DNA of 64,000 nucleotides from Caulobacter rhizosphaerae (GTDB lineage: Bacteria; Pseudomonadota; Alphaproteobacteria; Caulobacterales; Caulobacteraceae). The first letter of the stretch is position 1; each line of letters starts with the position of its first letter. A program made the position numbers and the translations under genes. Location: NCBI RefSeq assembly GCF_010977555.1, contig NZ_CP048815.1, forward strand, positions 3,154,501 to 3,218,500, given 5' to 3'. This document shows positions 20,195 through 30,526 of the stretch, one piece after another. The notes under the pieces were generated by a model. The model ran no database searches. It was given only the letters and a program-made list of their open reading frames with translations, and had not been told where the DNA came from.

Positions 20195-22303
20195 TCAACG
20201 GAATGCGTAAAGGGCGAACGTCAGCAGGCCGGCGACGCCGAGCAGCATGACGAAGGCGTAGTGGTAAAGATAGCCGGACTGCAGCTTGCCGGTCCGGCGG
20301 CCGACTTCGTAGCTGACGGCGCTGACGCCGTCGGGGCCGAGGCCGTCGATCAGCTTCTGGTCGCCGCCCTTCCAGAACAGGTCGCCGAGGAACTTGGCCG
20401 CGCGCACGAAGGTCGCCTGGTACAGCTCGTCGAAGAACCACTTGTTGTAGAAGAACACGTAGAGCGGGCCGTTGCGGGCCGCCAGGGCGGCGCCCAGGCG
20501 CTCATTGCCCTTGATCAGATAGACCCAGACGGCGATCGCCAGGCCCAGGATCGAGGCGACCAGCGGGCTCCACTTCACCAGCTCGGGGACCTCGTGGGCC
20601 TCGTGCAGCACGTGGTTGGTCGGGGCGTTGTAGATCGCGCCGCGCCAGAATTCCTGCTGGTGATGGCCGACGAAGAAGTCGGTGAACACGAAGCCGGCGA
20701 AGACCGCGCCGATCGACAGCACGATCAGCGGGAACAGCATCACCCACGGGCTCTCGTGCGGCTTGTGGTCATGGCCGTGACCGTGGTCGTCGTGCCCATG
20801 GGCGCCATGAGCATCGTCCGGAAGCGGCTCGTCATGGGTTTCGGCGTGGGCGTGGTCGTCATGACCATGGGCGGCGTGCGCGTCATGCCCGTGATCGGCG
20901 GCGTGATGATCGTCATGACCCCAGCGGGCCGTGCCGTTGAAGGTGAAGAACGCCAGGCGCCAGGAGTAGAACGAGGTCAGGCCGGCCACCAGCACGCCGA
21001 TCACCCACGCGAACATGGCCACGCCGTTGTGCGTGCCCGCGGCGTAGGCGGCCTCGATGATGGTGTCCTTCGAGTAGAAGCCGGCGAAGCCCAGGTGCAG
21101 CGGCGGGAAGCCCAGGCCCGTGATGGCGATCGTACCGATGGTCATGGCGATGAAGGTCACGGGCAGCAGCTTGGCCAGGGCGCCGTATTTCCGCATGTCC
21201 TGCTCATGGTGCATGCCGTGGATCACCGAACCGGCGCCCAGGAACAGCAGCGCCTTGAAGAAGGCGTGGGTGAACAGGTGGAACATCGCCGCCTGGTAGG
21301 CGCCGACGCCGGCCGCGAAGAACATGTAGCCCAGCTGCGAACAGGTCGAATAGGCGATGACCCGCTTGATGTCGTTCTGGGTCAGGCCGACCGTGGCCGC
21401 GAACAGGGCCGTGATCGCGCCGATCACCGTGACGATGTTCTTGGCGACGGGCGCGTATTCGAACATCGGCGACAGCAGGCACAGCATGTAGACGCCGGCG
21501 GTGACCATGGTCGCCGCGTGGATCAGGGCCGAGACCGGGGTCGGGCCCTCCATGGCGTCCGGCAGCCAGGTGTGCAGGAAGAACTGCGCCGACTTGCCCA
21601 TGGCGCCGATGAACAGCAGGAAGCAGGCGATGTCGACCAGCGGGAAGGTGTGGCCGGCGAACTGCCAGGTGCGCGGCGCGCTGGCGGCGATCATCTGGAA
21701 CAGGTCGTGGAAGTTGATCGTGCCGTAGGCCCAGAACACCGTCATGATGCCGAGCGCGAAACCGAAGTCCCCGACCCGGTTGACGACGAAGGCCTTGATC
21801 GCCGCGGCGCTGGCGGTCGACTTCTTGAACCAGAAGCCGATCAGCAGGTACGAGGCCAGGCCCACCCCTTCCCAGCCGAAGAACAGCTGCATGAAGTCGG
21901 CGGCGGTGACCAGGGCCAGCATGGCGAACGTGAACAGCGACAGGTACGCGAAGAACCGCGGCTTGCTGTCGTCCTCGGCCATGTAGCCCCAGGAATAGAT
22001 GTGCACGAGGGCCGAGACCGTCGTCACCACGATCAGCATCACGCTCGACAGGGCGTCGATGCGGACCGACCAGTTGGAGACGAAGTTCCCGACGTGGATG
22101 AAGGGCAGCAGGTTGACCGTGAAGGCCTCCATGTGGCCCCAGGTCCACTGGCTGAAGGTGTACCAGCCCAGGGCGCAGCTGAGGATCAGCGCGCCCGTGG
22201 TGACGGCCTGCGAGGCGACGTTGCCGATGCGGCGGCCGAACAGGCCGGCGATGATCGCGGCGAGCAGCGGCGCAAGGACGAGGATGGTGACGAGAGTCTG
22301 CAC
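20195..22303 (-). CDS. nuoL: NADH-quinone oxidoreductase subunit L, with a histidine-rich loop
   Basis: 702 residues, longer than the roughly 610 of Escherichia coli NuoL. The core is normal: [55 protein letters not shown], and a C-terminal lateral helix region. The extra length includes a hydrophilic loop at about residues 458-515 made almost entirely of His, Asp, Ala and Gly, with about 19 histidines ([20 protein letters not shown] is its first part). It lies between membrane helices. The role of the loop is unknown; metal or proton binding is conceivable. Confidence 0.97.
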   Translation of the reverse strand: MQTLVTILVLAPLLAAIIAGLFGRRIGNVASQAVTTGALILSCALGWYTFSQWTWGHMEAFTVNLLPFIHVGNFVSNWSVRIDALSSVMLIVVTTVSALVHIYSWGYMAEDDSKPRFFAYLSLFTFAMLALVTAADFMQLFFGWEGVGLASYLLIGFWFKKSTASAAAIKAFVVNRVGDFGFALGIMTVFWAYGTINFHDLFQMIAASAPRTWQFAGHTFPLVDIACFLLFIGAMGKSAQFFLHTWLPDAMEGPTPVSALIHAATMVTAGVYMLCLLSPMFEYAPVAKNIVTVIGAITALFAATVGLTQNDIKRVIAYSTCSQLGYMFFAAGVGAYQAAMFHLFTHAFFKALLFLGAGSVIHGMHHEQDMRKYGALAKLLPVTFIAMTIGTIAITGLGFPPLHLGFAGFYSKDTIIEAAYAAGTHNGVAMFAWVIGVLVAGLTSFYSWRLAFFTFNGTARWGHDDHHAADHGHDAHAAHGHDDHAHAETHDEPLPDDAHGAHGHDDHGHGHDHKPHESPWVMLFPLIVLSIGAVFAGFVFTDFFVGHHQQEFWRGAIYNAPTNHVLHEAHEVPELVKWSPLVASILGLAIAVWVYLIKGNERLGAALAARNGPLYVFFYNKWFFDELYQATFVRAAKFLGDLFWKGGDQKLIDGLGPDGVSAVSYEVGRRTGKLQSGYLYHYAFVMLLGVAGLLTFALYAFR

Positions 22304-22308
22304 TGCGA

Positions 22309-22614
22309 TCAGCCCTTCATCACGCTGGCGTCGTCGACGGCGATGTCGCCGCGGTTACGGAAGAACGTCACCAGGATCGCCAGGCCCACGGCCGCTTCGG
22401 CCGCGGCGACCGTCAGCACGAACATGGCGAAGATCTGCCCCGTCACGTCGTGCAGATAGACCGAGAAGGCCACCAGGTTGATGTTCACCGCCAGCAGGAT
22501 CAGCTCGATCGACATCAGGATGACGATGATGTTCTTGCGGTTCACGAAGATGCCGAAGACGCCGATCGTGAACAGGATGGCGGCGACGACGAGATAGTGA
22601 GACAGGCCGATCAT
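22309..22614 (-). CDS. nuoK: NADH-quinone oxidoreductase subunit K
   Basis: 101 residues with three membrane helices. The conserved glutamates of the membrane proton channel are present in [14 protein letters not shown] (helix 2) and in [11 protein letters not shown] (helix 3). NuoK with NuoJ, NuoA and NuoH forms the E-channel that connects the quinone site to the pumps. The start overlaps the nuoJ stop by 4 bases. Confidence 0.97.
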   Translation of the reverse strand: MIGLSHYLVVAAILFTIGVFGIFVNRKNIIVILMSIELILLAVNINLVAFSVYLHDVTGQIFAMFVLTVAAAEAAVGLAILVTFFRNRGDIAVDDASVMKG

Positions 22615-23228
22615 TCGCTGATCCCCTCGCCCGGCTTGATCTGCACGATTTCCATTCCGGTCTTTGGCGTGCGGGCGATCTGCTTGCCGATGTCCTGGCG
22701 CTTGACGCCCGGCTTATGGCGCAGGGTCAGGACGATGGCGCCGATCATGGCGACCAGCAGCACCAGGCCCGCCAGTTGGAAGAAGAAGATGTAGTCGGTG
22801 TAGAGCACCCGGCCGATCGCCTCGGTGTTCGGCACGCCGGCGGGCGAGGCCATCGGGGCGGCGTTCTTGCCGGCCGCGCCGTTCGTGGCCACCGTCGCGG
22901 CGACGAAGATCATCTCCAGCGTCAGGATCCCGCCGACCAGCCCGCCGATCGGCAGGTATTGGGCAAAACCCTGCCGCAGCTCGGCGAAGTCGACGTCGAG
23001 CATCATCACGACGAACAGGAACAGCACCGCGACCGCGCCCACATAGACGACGATCAGCAGCATCGCCAGGAACTCCGCGCCCATCAGGACGAAGAGGCCG
23101 GCGGCCGAGAAGAAGGCGGTGATCAGGAAGAGCACCGAGTGCACGGGGTTCTTGGCCGAGACGACGAGAAGACCCGCCACCACGGTCGCTACCGCGAGCA
23201 AATAGAAAGCTATCGCCGGCAAGGCCAT
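22611..23228 (-). CDS. nuoJ: NADH-quinone oxidoreductase subunit J
   Basis: 205 residues and five membrane helices. The characteristic helix-3 segment [17 protein letters not shown] is present, as is the [10 protein letters not shown] start of helix 2. ATG at 23228 was chosen over an in-frame GTG at 23255 because it begins directly at the first helix. It overlaps nuoK by 4 bases and follows nuoI after about 80 bases. Confidence 0.96.
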   Translation of the reverse strand: MALPAIAFYLLAVATVVAGLLVVSAKNPVHSVLFLITAFFSAAGLFVLMGAEFLAMLLIVVYVGAVAVLFLFVVMMLDVDFAELRQGFAQYLPIGGLVGGILTLEMIFVAATVATNGAAGKNAAPMASPAGVPNTEAIGRVLYTDYIFFFQLAGLVLLVAMIGAIVLTLRHKPGVKRQDIGKQIARTPKTGMEIVQIKPGEGISE

Positions 23229-23312
23229 CGGCCCAGGTGCTCCCTCAAAAACCACAAAACAACGACGGGTCGGAGGACCGGTCGCCTAACCCTCGGAATC
23301 GCGCCCCGTCCT

Positions 23313-23804
23313 TTAGCGGTAGGGCGCGTCCAACTCCAGATTCTTCGCGATCAGCCGCTCCCAACGGTCGCCGTTGTCGAGCAGCTTTTCCTTGTCGTAG
23401 TAAAGCTCTTCGCGCGTCTCGACGGCGAACTCCAGGTTCGGGCCCTCGACGATGGCGTCCACCGGGCAGGCCTCCTGGCACAGGCCGCAGTAGATGCACT
23501 TGACCATGTCGATGTCGTAGCGGGTCGTGCGGCGGCTGCCGTCGTCGCGCGGCTCGGCCTCGATGGTGATGGCCTGGGCCGGGCAGATGGCCTCGCACAG
23601 CTTGCAGGCGATGCAGCGTTCCTCGCCCGACGGATAGCGACGCAGGGCGTGCTCGCCGCGGAAACGGGGCGATTGCGGGCCGCGCTCGTTCGGATAGATC
23701 ACGGTCTTCTTGGGCGCGAGCATGTACTTCATGCCCAGGCCGAAGGCGCCCGCGAAGTCGAGCAACGCCACGCCCTTGATCGCCTGTGTGATGCGCTGGA
23801 ACAC
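23313..23804 (-). CDS. nuoI: NADH-quinone oxidoreductase subunit I
   Basis: 163 residues. Two tetranuclear iron-sulfur cluster motifs (N6a and N6b) are complete: Cys64/67/70 with Cys74 in [12 protein letters not shown], and Cys103/106/109 with Cys113 in [12 protein letters not shown]. An amphipathic N-terminal helix anchors it to the membrane arm. It relays electrons toward NuoB. Two small lipoprotein genes separate it from nuoH. Confidence 0.98.
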   Translation of the reverse strand: MFQRITQAIKGVALLDFAGAFGLGMKYMLAPKKTVIYPNERGPQSPRFRGEHALRRYPSGEERCIACKLCEAICPAQAITIEAEPRDDGSRRTTRYDIDMVKCIYCGLCQEACPVDAIVEGPNLEFAVETREELYYDKEKLLDNGDRWERLIAKNLELDAPYR

Positions 23805-23814
23805 CAGAGCTCTC

Positions 23815-24051
23815 CTAACACTTCTCTTTTGGGAAGGGACGCACGTCCCTGCCCGCTTCGATCTGTTCCCGGCGGATGGACTGCCGGATGATGCATTCCT
23901 TGGCCTTGGCGTCGGCCTGTTGGCGCGCCTCGACCTGTTCGTCCAGGGACCCCGTCCGCGGCGGCGGGAGGCCGCGCGGATGTTCCCATGTGGCGCACCC
24001 GGACAAGGCGATCATCGCGATCAATCCGGTCCAGCGCGCCGTCCGTGTCAT
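23815..24051 (-). CDS. Small lipoprotein inside the nuo operon
   Basis: 78 residues. The signal [19 protein letters not shown] ends in a lipobox, so the mature protein should be lipidated at that cysteine. The rest is polar and charged, with a helix-forming segment ([16 protein letters not shown]) and two further cysteines. It starts 4 bases inside the end of the preceding lipoprotein gene and ends 10 bases before nuoI, so it is in the operon. No family recognised; a role tied to complex I is only suggested by position. Confidence 0.7.
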   Translation of the reverse strand: MTRTARWTGLIAMIALSGCATWEHPRGLPPPRTGSLDEQVEARQQADAKAKECIIRQSIRREQIEAGRDVRPFPKEKC

Positions 24052-24296
24052 TTTCCGCCCCTTGGGATGACGCAGGTGTAGTTCGAAAGCTGGGTGGGGT
24101 CGCCCCCGTCCTGCTTGGCCTCGATCTTGCCGCCGTCGGCGACGCATTTCTCGCTGTCCCGGCGAAGCTGATCGTAGCTAGCCGTGCCGCGCCCCAGCGA
24201 ATAGGACGCCTTGGCCGGCGCCGCGCCGTCGGTCGCGCAGCCGGTCAGGGCCAGGGCGAGACCGGCGAGCGCCAGGTATGTCCTCCCGGCGATCAC
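24048..24296 (-). CDS. Small lipoprotein directly after nuoH
   Basis: 82 residues from a GTG at 24296, which overlaps the nuoH stop by 4 bases. The leader [20 protein letters not shown] carries a lipobox. The mature part contains [17 protein letters not shown] and ends [12 protein letters not shown], with two cysteines that could pair in the periplasm. The start codon is inferred; the next in-frame candidate would be a CTG behind GGGAGG. The function is unknown. It is translationally coupled both to nuoH and to the next lipoprotein gene. Confidence 0.65.
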   Translation of the reverse strand: MIAGRTYLALAGLALALTGCATDGAAPAKASYSLGRGTASYDQLRRDSEKCVADGGKIEAKQDGGDPTQLSNYTCVIPRGGK

Positions 24297-25366
24297 ACCT
24301 GCAGCCCGAAAACGCGCCAGGCCGAAACCAGCATCACCAGCACCAGCGACATCGGCAGGAAGACCTTCCAGCCCAGGCGCATCAGCTGGTCGTAGCGGTA
24401 GCGGGGCACGATGGCCTTGGCCATGGCGATCATGAAGAACCAGAAGACGATCTTGGCGAAGAACACGACCGCCAGGAACAGATTGGCCCAGAAGGTCGGC
24501 CAGGCGCTCAGGAAGCCCGTCGGGAAGCCCGGGTTCCAGCCGCCGAAGAACAGGACGCTGATCATCGCGCACATCAGGACGATGTTCGAATATTCGGCGA
24601 CCATGAACAGCAGGTACGGGGTCGAGCTGTACTCGACCTGGTAGCCGGCCACGAGTTCGGATTCGGCTTCGGGCAGGTCGAACGGCGGGCGGTTGGTCTC
24701 GGCCAGCGCCGAGATGAAGAACATGCCCATGGCGATCACCATCACCGGCATCAGGATGATGTTCTTCAGGCCAGCGCCGCCGAACACGTTCCAGTTCCAG
24801 ATCCAGCCGCCTTGCTGCGAGACGATCGAGGTCAGGTTCATCGTGCCGGCCAGCAGGATCACCGTGATGATGATCAGGCCGATCGATACTTCGTACGACA
24901 CCATCTGCGCGGCCGAACGCAGCGCGCCCAGGAACGGGTACTTCGAGTTCGAAGCCCAGCCGCCCATGATGATGCCGTAGACGCCCAGCGAGCTCATCGC
25001 CAGCAGGTACAGGATGCCGACGTTGAGGTTGGAGACCACCCAGCCCGGCGCGAACGGCACCACGGCCCAGCCGACGAAGGCCAGGACCAGGCTCAGCAGC
25101 GGGGCCAGCAGGAAGATCACCTTGTCGGCGCCGGCCGGGATGATGATCTCCTTCAGCACGAACTTGAAGAAGTCGGCGAAGGACTGCAGCAGGCCGAACG
25201 GACCCACCACGTTGGGACCCTTGCGCATCTGCACGCCGGCCCAGATCTTGCGGTCGGCCAGCAGCAGGAAGGCCAGGCTCAGCAGCACCCAGATCACGAC
25301 CAGCAGGATCCCGCCGGTGGTCAGCAGGGTCCAGGTGACGGCGGGGTTGGAGAAGAATTCGCTCAC
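24293..25366 (-). CDS. nuoH: NADH-quinone oxidoreductase subunit H
   Basis: 357 residues, eight membrane helices. Typical segments are [20 protein letters not shown], which forms part of the quinone-cavity entrance, [20 protein letters not shown] with conserved acidic residues, and [13 protein letters not shown] near the C-terminus. It forms the heel of complex I, where quinone enters. It follows nuoG by 4 bases. Confidence 0.97.
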   Translation of the reverse strand: MSEFFSNPAVTWTLLTTGGILLVVIWVLLSLAFLLLADRKIWAGVQMRKGPNVVGPFGLLQSFADFFKFVLKEIIIPAGADKVIFLLAPLLSLVLAFVGWAVVPFAPGWVVSNLNVGILYLLAMSSLGVYGIIMGGWASNSKYPFLGALRSAAQMVSYEVSIGLIIITVILLAGTMNLTSIVSQQGGWIWNWNVFGGAGLKNIILMPVMVIAMGMFFISALAETNRPPFDLPEAESELVAGYQVEYSSTPYLLFMVAEYSNIVLMCAMISVLFFGGWNPGFPTGFLSAWPTFWANLFLAVVFFAKIVFWFFMIAMAKAIVPRYRYDQLMRLGWKVFLPMSLVLVMLVSAWRVFGLQV

Positions 25367-25370
25367 CGGC

Positions 25371-27431
25371 CTACTCCGCCGCGATCTTGGCGGCGCCGGA
25401 AGCCGTGGCCGCGCATTCGGCCATGGTCACGCTGGCGCGCGCGATGGGATTGGTCAGGTGGAAGGCCTTGATCGAGCTTTCGAAGGGCGCGTCCGAGAGC
25501 TCGCCCGCGCCGCCCAGGCCCGACAGGTCGAACGACGTGGCCACCGAACCGGGAGCGTAGTCGATCTGGCCGAAGGTCGGGTGCTCGGCGAACAGTTTGG
25601 CGCGCAGCTGGTCCAGGCTGTCATAGGGCAGCTTGGCGCCCAGGTGCTCGGACAGGGCTCGCAGGATCGACCAGTCTTCCTTGGCCTCGCCCTTGGGGAA
25701 CACCGCCCGCTCGCCCATCTGGACGCGGCCTTCGGTGTTCACATAGAGGCCGCTCTTCTCGGTGTAGGCGGCGCCCGGCAGGATGACGTCGGCCTTGTGG
25801 GCGCCGGCGTCGCCGTGGGTGCCCAGATAGACCTTGAAAGCGTCCGAGGCGGCGGTCTCGCACTCGTCGGCGCCCAGCAGGAACAGCACGTCCAGCGCGC
25901 CCGGCTTCAGCATCTCCGCCGTCGACAGGCCGCCCTCGCCCGGAACGAAGCCCAGGTCCAGGCCGGCCACGCGGGCGGCGGCGGCGTGCAGCACGTTCCA
26001 GCCGTTCCAGCCATCACGCACCACGCCGAAGGTCTTGGCGACGGCCGCGGCGGCCTTCAGCACGGCGCCGCCGTCGGCGCGGCTGAGCGCCCCCTGGCCG
26101 ATGATGATCGCCGGACGCTGGGCGTTCTTCAGAGCGGTGACGAAATCGTTCTTGGCCTTGGCCAGGCCCGACAGGGTCTTGGTCCCCGCGCCGAGATAGT
26201 CGTAGTCGAAGGTCAGATCGGCCTGCTGGCCGATCACGCCGAAGCGGGTCTTGCCGGCGATCCACTGCTTGCGGAAGCGGGCATTGAGAACCGGGGCCTC
26301 TAGGCGCGGATTGGCGCCGACGAACAGCACCACGTCGGCGTTTTCAATGCCGGCGATCGTCGAGTTGAACAGCCAGCTTTCGCGCGGGCCGTAGCCCAGG
26401 GCCGAACCGTCCTGACGCGCGTCGAGGTTCTTCACGCCCAGGGCGGTGAACAGATCCTTGGTCGCCTTCAGGCTTTCGGCGTCCTGCAGATCGCCGGCGA
26501 TCACGCCGATGCGCTCCGGCGCAGCGGCCTTGATCTTGGCGGCGACCGCGGCGAAGGCCTGGGCCCACGACGCCGGCTGCAGCTTGCCGCCGACGCGGAC
26601 GTACGGACGGTCCAGACGCTGGCGCTGCAGGCCGTCGACGGCGTAGCGCGTCTTGTCGGAGATCCACTCTTCGTTGACGTCCTCGTTGACGCGCGGCAGC
26701 ACGCGCAGCACCGCATTGCCGCGGGCGTCGACGCGGATGGCCGAGCCCAGGGCGTCCATGACGTCGACGCTCTCGGTCTTCTTCAACTCCCAGGGCCGCG
26801 CCTCGAAGGCGTAGGGCTTGGAAGTCAGGGCGCCGACCGGGCACAGGTCGATGACGTTGGCGCTGAGCTCCGACGTCACCGCCGCACCCAGATAGGTGGT
26901 GATTTCAACGTCTTCGCCGCGCGAGATCAGGCCAATCTCCGGCGAGCCGGCGACTTCGGTGATGAAGCGGACGCAGCGCGTGCACTGGATGCAGCGCGTC
27001 ATCACGGTCTTGATCAGCGGGCCCATGGCCTTTTCTTCGACCGCGCGCTTGTTCTCTTCATAGCGGCTGTCGTCGCGGCCATAGCCCATGGCCTGGTCCT
27101 GCAGGTCGCACTCGCCGCCCTGGTCGCAGATCGGGCAATCCAGCGGGTGGTTGATGAGCAGGAACTCCATCACCCCTTCGCGGGCCTTCTTGACCATCGG
27201 GGTCTTGGTGAAGATCTCCTGGCCCTCGGCGGCCGGCAGGGCGCATGACGCCTGCGGCTTGGGCGGGCCGGGCTTCACCTCGACCAGGCACATGCGGCAG
27301 TTGCCGGCGATGCTCAGGCGCTCGTGATAGCAGAAGCGCGGGATCTCCTCCCCGGCCAGTTCCGCCACCTGCAGAACCGTCATGCCGGGCTCGAACTCGA
27401 CCTCGACGCCGTTGACCTTGGCGATTGCCAT
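25371..27431 (-). CDS. nuoG: NADH-quinone oxidoreductase subunit G
   Basis: 686 residues. The N-terminal 2Fe-2S site N1b has Cys34, 45, 48 and 63; N5 uses His95 with Cys99, 102 and 108 ([14 protein letters not shown]); N4 uses Cys147, 150, 153 and Cys197. A molybdopterin-oxidoreductase-like domain without cofactor follows. It carries electrons from NuoF into the peripheral arm chain. The start is 6 bases after nuoF. Confidence 0.97.
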   Translation of the reverse strand: MAIAKVNGVEVEFEPGMTVLQVAELAGEEIPRFCYHERLSIAGNCRMCLVEVKPGPPKPQASCALPAAEGQEIFTKTPMVKKAREGVMEFLLINHPLDCPICDQGGECDLQDQAMGYGRDDSRYEENKRAVEEKAMGPLIKTVMTRCIQCTRCVRFITEVAGSPEIGLISRGEDVEITTYLGAAVTSELSANVIDLCPVGALTSKPYAFEARPWELKKTESVDVMDALGSAIRVDARGNAVLRVLPRVNEDVNEEWISDKTRYAVDGLQRQRLDRPYVRVGGKLQPASWAQAFAAVAAKIKAAAPERIGVIAGDLQDAESLKATKDLFTALGVKNLDARQDGSALGYGPRESWLFNSTIAGIENADVVLFVGANPRLEAPVLNARFRKQWIAGKTRFGVIGQQADLTFDYDYLGAGTKTLSGLAKAKNDFVTALKNAQRPAIIIGQGALSRADGGAVLKAAAAVAKTFGVVRDGWNGWNVLHAAAARVAGLDLGFVPGEGGLSTAEMLKPGALDVLFLLGADECETAASDAFKVYLGTHGDAGAHKADVILPGAAYTEKSGLYVNTEGRVQMGERAVFPKGEAKEDWSILRALSEHLGAKLPYDSLDQLRAKLFAEHPTFGQIDYAPGSVATSFDLSGLGGAGELSDAPFESSIKAFHLTNPIARASVTMAECAATASGAAKIAAE

Positions 27432-27437
27432 AATCGT

Positions 27438-28757
27438 TTACTCCGCCGCGATCAGCTTGGCGCCCTGCACGTGCAGGCGACCGCTACGATAGGATGCGAT
27501 CCGCTCCTCCACCTCGTGGCGGAAGTGGCGGAACAGGCCCTGGATCGGCCAGGCGGCCGCGTCGCCCAGGGCGCAGATGGTGTGACCCTCGACCTGGGTC
27601 GTGACGTCCAGCAGGGTGTCGATCTCTTTCGGATCGGCCTCGCCGGTGGCCATGCGCTCCATGACGCGCCACATCCAGCCGGTGCCTTCGCGGCACGGCG
27701 TGCACTGGCCGCAGCTCTCGTGCTTGTAGAAGTAGCTCAGCCGGGCGATGGCGCGGACCAGGTCGGTGGACTTGTCCATGACGATCACGGCGGCGGTGCC
27801 CAGGCCCGAGCGCAGGTTGCGCAGGGCGTCGAAGTCCATCGGCAGGTCTTCGCACTGCTCGGCCGGGATCATCGGCACGGACGAGCCGCCCGGGATCACG
27901 GCCTTCAGGTTGCCCCAACCGCCGCGGATGCCGCCGCAGTGGTCTTCCATCAGCTGACGGAAGGGGATGCTCATGGCCTCTTCGACGTTGCAGGGCAGGT
28001 TCACGTGGCCCGAGACGCAGAACAGCTTGGTGCCGGCGTTGTTGGGGCGGCCAAAGCCGGCGAACCAAGACGCGCCGCGACGCAGGATCGTGCCGGCGAC
28101 GGCGATGCTCTCGACGTTGTTGACGGTGGTCGGCATGCCGTACAGGCCCGCGCCGGCCGGGAACGGCGGCTTCAGGCGCGGCTGGCCCTTCTTGCCTTCC
28201 AGGCTTTCCAGCAGGGCGGTCTCTTCGCCGCAGATATAGGCGCCGGCGCCATGGTGGACGTAGAGGTCGAAGTCCCAGCCGTGGACGTTGTCCTTGCCGA
28301 TCAGCTTGGCCTCGTAGGCCTGCTTGATGGCGGCTTCCAGCACTTCGCGCTCGCGGACGTATTCGCCGCGGATGTAGATGTAGCAGGCGTGGGCCAGCAT
28401 GGCGCGCGAGGCGATCAGGCAGCCTTCGATCAGGAGGTGCGGATCATGCCGCATGATCTCCCGGTCCTTGCAGGTGCCCGGCTCGGATTCGTCGGCGTTG
28501 ACGACCAGGTAGTGCGGACGGCCGTCCTTCACTTCCTTGGGCATGAACGACCACTTCAGGCCGGTGCCGAAGCCCGCCCCGCCCCGGCCGCGCAGGCCGG
28601 AGTTCTTCATGTTGTCGATGATCCAGTCGCGCCCGGCGTCCAGGATGTCCTTGGTGCCATTCCAGCAGCCGCGCTTCTTCGCGCCCTCGAGGCCCCAATC
28701 GTGGAGACCGTAGAGGTTCGTGAAGATGCGGTCCTTGTCTTCGAGGATACCGACCAT
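27438..28757 (-). CDS. nuoF: NADH-quinone oxidoreductase subunit F
   Basis: 439 residues. FMN and NADH binding is indicated by [15 protein letters not shown] and the [19 protein letters not shown] segment. The N3 cluster cysteines are in [10 protein letters not shown] near residue 347 and a fourth in HTICALGD near 393. This is the NADH-oxidising entry point of complex I. Three small membrane-protein genes lie between it and nuoE. Confidence 0.98.
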   Translation of the reverse strand: MVGILEDKDRIFTNLYGLHDWGLEGAKKRGCWNGTKDILDAGRDWIIDNMKNSGLRGRGGAGFGTGLKWSFMPKEVKDGRPHYLVVNADESEPGTCKDREIMRHDPHLLIEGCLIASRAMLAHACYIYIRGEYVREREVLEAAIKQAYEAKLIGKDNVHGWDFDLYVHHGAGAYICGEETALLESLEGKKGQPRLKPPFPAGAGLYGMPTTVNNVESIAVAGTILRRGASWFAGFGRPNNAGTKLFCVSGHVNLPCNVEEAMSIPFRQLMEDHCGGIRGGWGNLKAVIPGGSSVPMIPAEQCEDLPMDFDALRNLRSGLGTAAVIVMDKSTDLVRAIARLSYFYKHESCGQCTPCREGTGWMWRVMERMATGEADPKEIDTLLDVTTQVEGHTICALGDAAAWPIQGLFRHFRHEVEERIASYRSGRLHVQGAKLIAAE

Positions 28758-28760
28758 GAC

Positions 28761-29027
28761 TCAGCTTTGCGGATCGAATGGATGGGCGCGCACATAGCGC
28801 GTCCGACGAATGATGACATAGGCGAAAAGCGACCAGGCGGCGCCGATCACCAGGAAAGCGACCGGAACGGCCCAGGCGGGCGCGCCCTGGCCCATCCGGC
28901 CCCAGATCAGGAGCATCGCCCCGACCAGGGAGCCGACCAGGCCGGCGATGCGCTCGTTGCGGTAAAGACCCCGGATGGCCTTCACATAGGCCACGCGCTT
29001 GGCCAGGAGTTGGGGATCGTCGGTCAC
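28761..29027 (-). CDS. Small two-helix membrane protein between nuoE and nuoF
   Basis: 88 residues with a basic cytoplasmic N-terminus, two hydrophobic helices (about 28-45 and 52-73) and a basic C-terminal tail RRTRYVRAHPFDPQS. Start and stop overlap or abut the neighbours: ATG lies 4 bases inside the end of the previous gene, and nuoF starts 3 bases after its stop. No family recognised. The arrangement indicates co-translation with complex I subunits. Confidence 0.65.
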   Translation of the reverse strand: MTDDPQLLAKRVAYVKAIRGLYRNERIAGLVGSLVGAMLLIWGRMGQGAPAWAVPVAFLVIGAAWSLFAYVIIRRTRYVRAHPFDPQS

Positions 29028-29254
29028 GACGCCTTGCCCTCCCCGTCCCGCTTGGCGGCCTTCATCCAGCCCAGGATGAACCAGATCTGCGCGCCCAGGC
29101 CGACGGCGATGGCGCCGATGAACACCGGCGCCAGCCAGCCGATGCCGGCCGCGACGTAGCCGATGACCGCCGCGCCGGCCAGCACGAAGCAGACCACGTC
29201 GATGGCGAACATCGTGGTCAGGCGCTTCTTCTGGATGGCGTCGGCGGGATTCAT
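29024..29254 (-). CDS. Small two-helix membrane protein in the nuo operon
   Basis: 76 residues, MNPADAIQKKRLTTMFAIDV at the start and two hydrophobic helices (about 14-34 and 39-62), then a short charged tail. It overlaps both neighbours by 4 bases. Not recognised. It is of similar size and topology to the two genes around it, although no clear sequence repeat is visible between them. Confidence 0.62.
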   Translation of the reverse strand: MNPADAIQKKRLTTMFAIDVVCFVLAGAAVIGYVAAGIGWLAPVFIGAIAVGLGAQIWFILGWMKAAKRDGEGKAS

Positions 29255-29496
29255 TCGACGATCTTCGGGTTGGACCTGGCGGCGGCCGCTCTCTCGGCCT
29301 TGATCCGTCCGGTGTAGCGCAGGATCACGAAAAGCATGGGCATGCCGCCCAGCAGGATGATCAGCACGAAGGGAAGTTCCTGATTGAACGTCAGGTACGT
29401 CCACACCCCAGCGCCCATGCACGCCCAGTTGAAGACGAGCGCGAGCTGGAAGGCTCTCGTCTTCACAAGGTTCGGCTGGGGCGAAAGCTGGTTCAT
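29251..29496 (-). CDS. Small membrane protein directly after nuoE
   Basis: 81 residues, two hydrophobic helices (about 17-36 and 42-59) and a basic C-terminus (RYTGRIKAERAAAAR). ATG at 29496 overlaps the nuoE stop as TGATG, and its stop overlaps the next gene by 4 bases. Not assigned to a family. It is the first of three consecutive small membrane genes in the operon. Confidence 0.62.
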   Translation of the reverse strand: MNQLSPQPNLVKTRAFQLALVFNWACMGAGVWTYLTFNQELPFVLIILLGGMPMLFVILRYTGRIKAERAAAARSNPKIVE

Positions 29497-30182
29497 CAGG
29501 CCGCCGGCTCCGTCTTCGGGGCCTTCTTCGGCTTTTCGGGCAGGTTCGGGATCTTGATCTTCTTGGCCAGCGAGCCGTCGTACAGCTTCGGATCGGTCAG
29601 GGTGTGGATCGCGCCCTTCGGTTCCGACGCGCCGCGGCCTTCGTAGCTGCCCGGCTGCGGCGACTTGCCGGCGGCGAAGTCGTCGAGGATCTGGGCCAGG
29701 CTCTCCGGCGTCAGGTCCTCGTAATAATAGTCGTTGATGGCGGCCATCGGCGCGTTGCAGCAGGCGCCCAGGCACTCAACCTCTTCCCAGCTGAACTTGC
29801 CGTCGGCCGAGACCGCGTGGGCCTCGCCGATCTTGGCCTTCAGCACGGCCTTCAGGTCCAGCGCGCCGCGCAGCTGGCACGGCGTGGTGCCGCACAGCTG
29901 GACGAAGGCGACCTTGCCGACCGGCTGCAGCTGGAACATCACGTAGAAGGTGGCGACCTCCAGCACGCGGATGACCGGCATCGAAAGCTGGCGGGCGATC
30001 TCCTGGATCGCGGGCTCGGAAACCCAACCTTCCTGTTTCTGGGCCAGCCACAGCATCGGGATCACCGCCGACTGCTTGCGCTCGGCGGGGTACTTGGCTT
30101 TCCACCAGTCCGCCTTGGCCTGGCTCTCGGTCGAGAACGCAAAGCTGGCCGGCTGTTCCTTGGCGAGGCGACGAACGCTCAT
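29496..30182 (-). CDS. nuoE: NADH-quinone oxidoreductase subunit E
   Basis: 228 residues. The thioredoxin-like domain carries the N1a 2Fe-2S ligands Cys97, 102, 137 and 141 (LCGTTPCQLRG and VECLGACCNAP). About 55 residues of Pro/Lys-rich tail (KIPNLPEKPKKAPK) extend beyond the usual length. NuoE pairs with NuoF in the NADH dehydrogenase module. It starts 4 bases inside the end of the SnoaL-like gene. Confidence 0.97.
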   Translation of the reverse strand: MSVRRLAKEQPASFAFSTESQAKADWWKAKYPAERKQSAVIPMLWLAQKQEGWVSEPAIQEIARQLSMPVIRVLEVATFYVMFQLQPVGKVAFVQLCGTTPCQLRGALDLKAVLKAKIGEAHAVSADGKFSWEEVECLGACCNAPMAAINDYYYEDLTPESLAQILDDFAAGKSPQPGSYEGRGASEPKGAIHTLTDPKLYDGSLAKKIKIPNLPEKPKKAPKTEPAA

Positions 30183-30526
30183 CGTGCGAAATCCACGCGG
30201 GCGATCTTGTCGCCCCTGAAGGTGTAGATGGCGGCGACCTGGAAGGGCGCGTCGCCGTTGCCGCGGTCGACGTGCTCGTGATCGATCACGTTCGCGCCCA
30301 CCACGATGCGGTTGAGAAGCTTGGCCTTGTTGTTCGGGAACTGCGCGAACGCGGCCGCGTACCAGGCGCGATAGGCCTCGATGCCCGTGCGCGCCACCTC
30401 GCCGTTCAGGCCGGCGACTACGACGTCGTCGGTGAAATGCGCGCAGTGGGCGTCCAGGTCCTGGACGTTGTAGGCGTCGAGCTGGGCCTGGGCCACTTTT
30501 TCGAGGGCGATGGTTTCGAGACTCAC
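30179..30526 (-). CDS. SnoaL-like / nuclear transport factor 2 fold protein in the nuo operon
   Basis: 115 residues from GTG at 30526 (overlapping the nuoD stop as GTGA). The pattern [46 protein letters not shown] and a final strand ending VDFAR matches NTF2/SnoaL-like cone-shaped proteins, often steroid-isomerase-like. No substrate can be assigned. It sits between nuoD and nuoE with 4-base overlaps on both sides, which is not part of the canonical complex I gene set. Confidence 0.78.
   Translation of the reverse strand: MSLETIALEKVAQAQLDAYNVQDLDAHCAHFTDDVVVAGLNGEVARTGIEAYRAWYAAAFAQFPNNKAKLLNRIVVGANVIDHEHVDRGNGDAPFQVAAIYTFRGDKIARVDFAR

Noticed and set aside
19970..22459. 829-codon open frame on the plus strand opposite nuoM/nuoL/nuoK
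   Set aside because: Spans several true genes on the other strand and has biased His/Arg/Gln composition typical of antisense frames.
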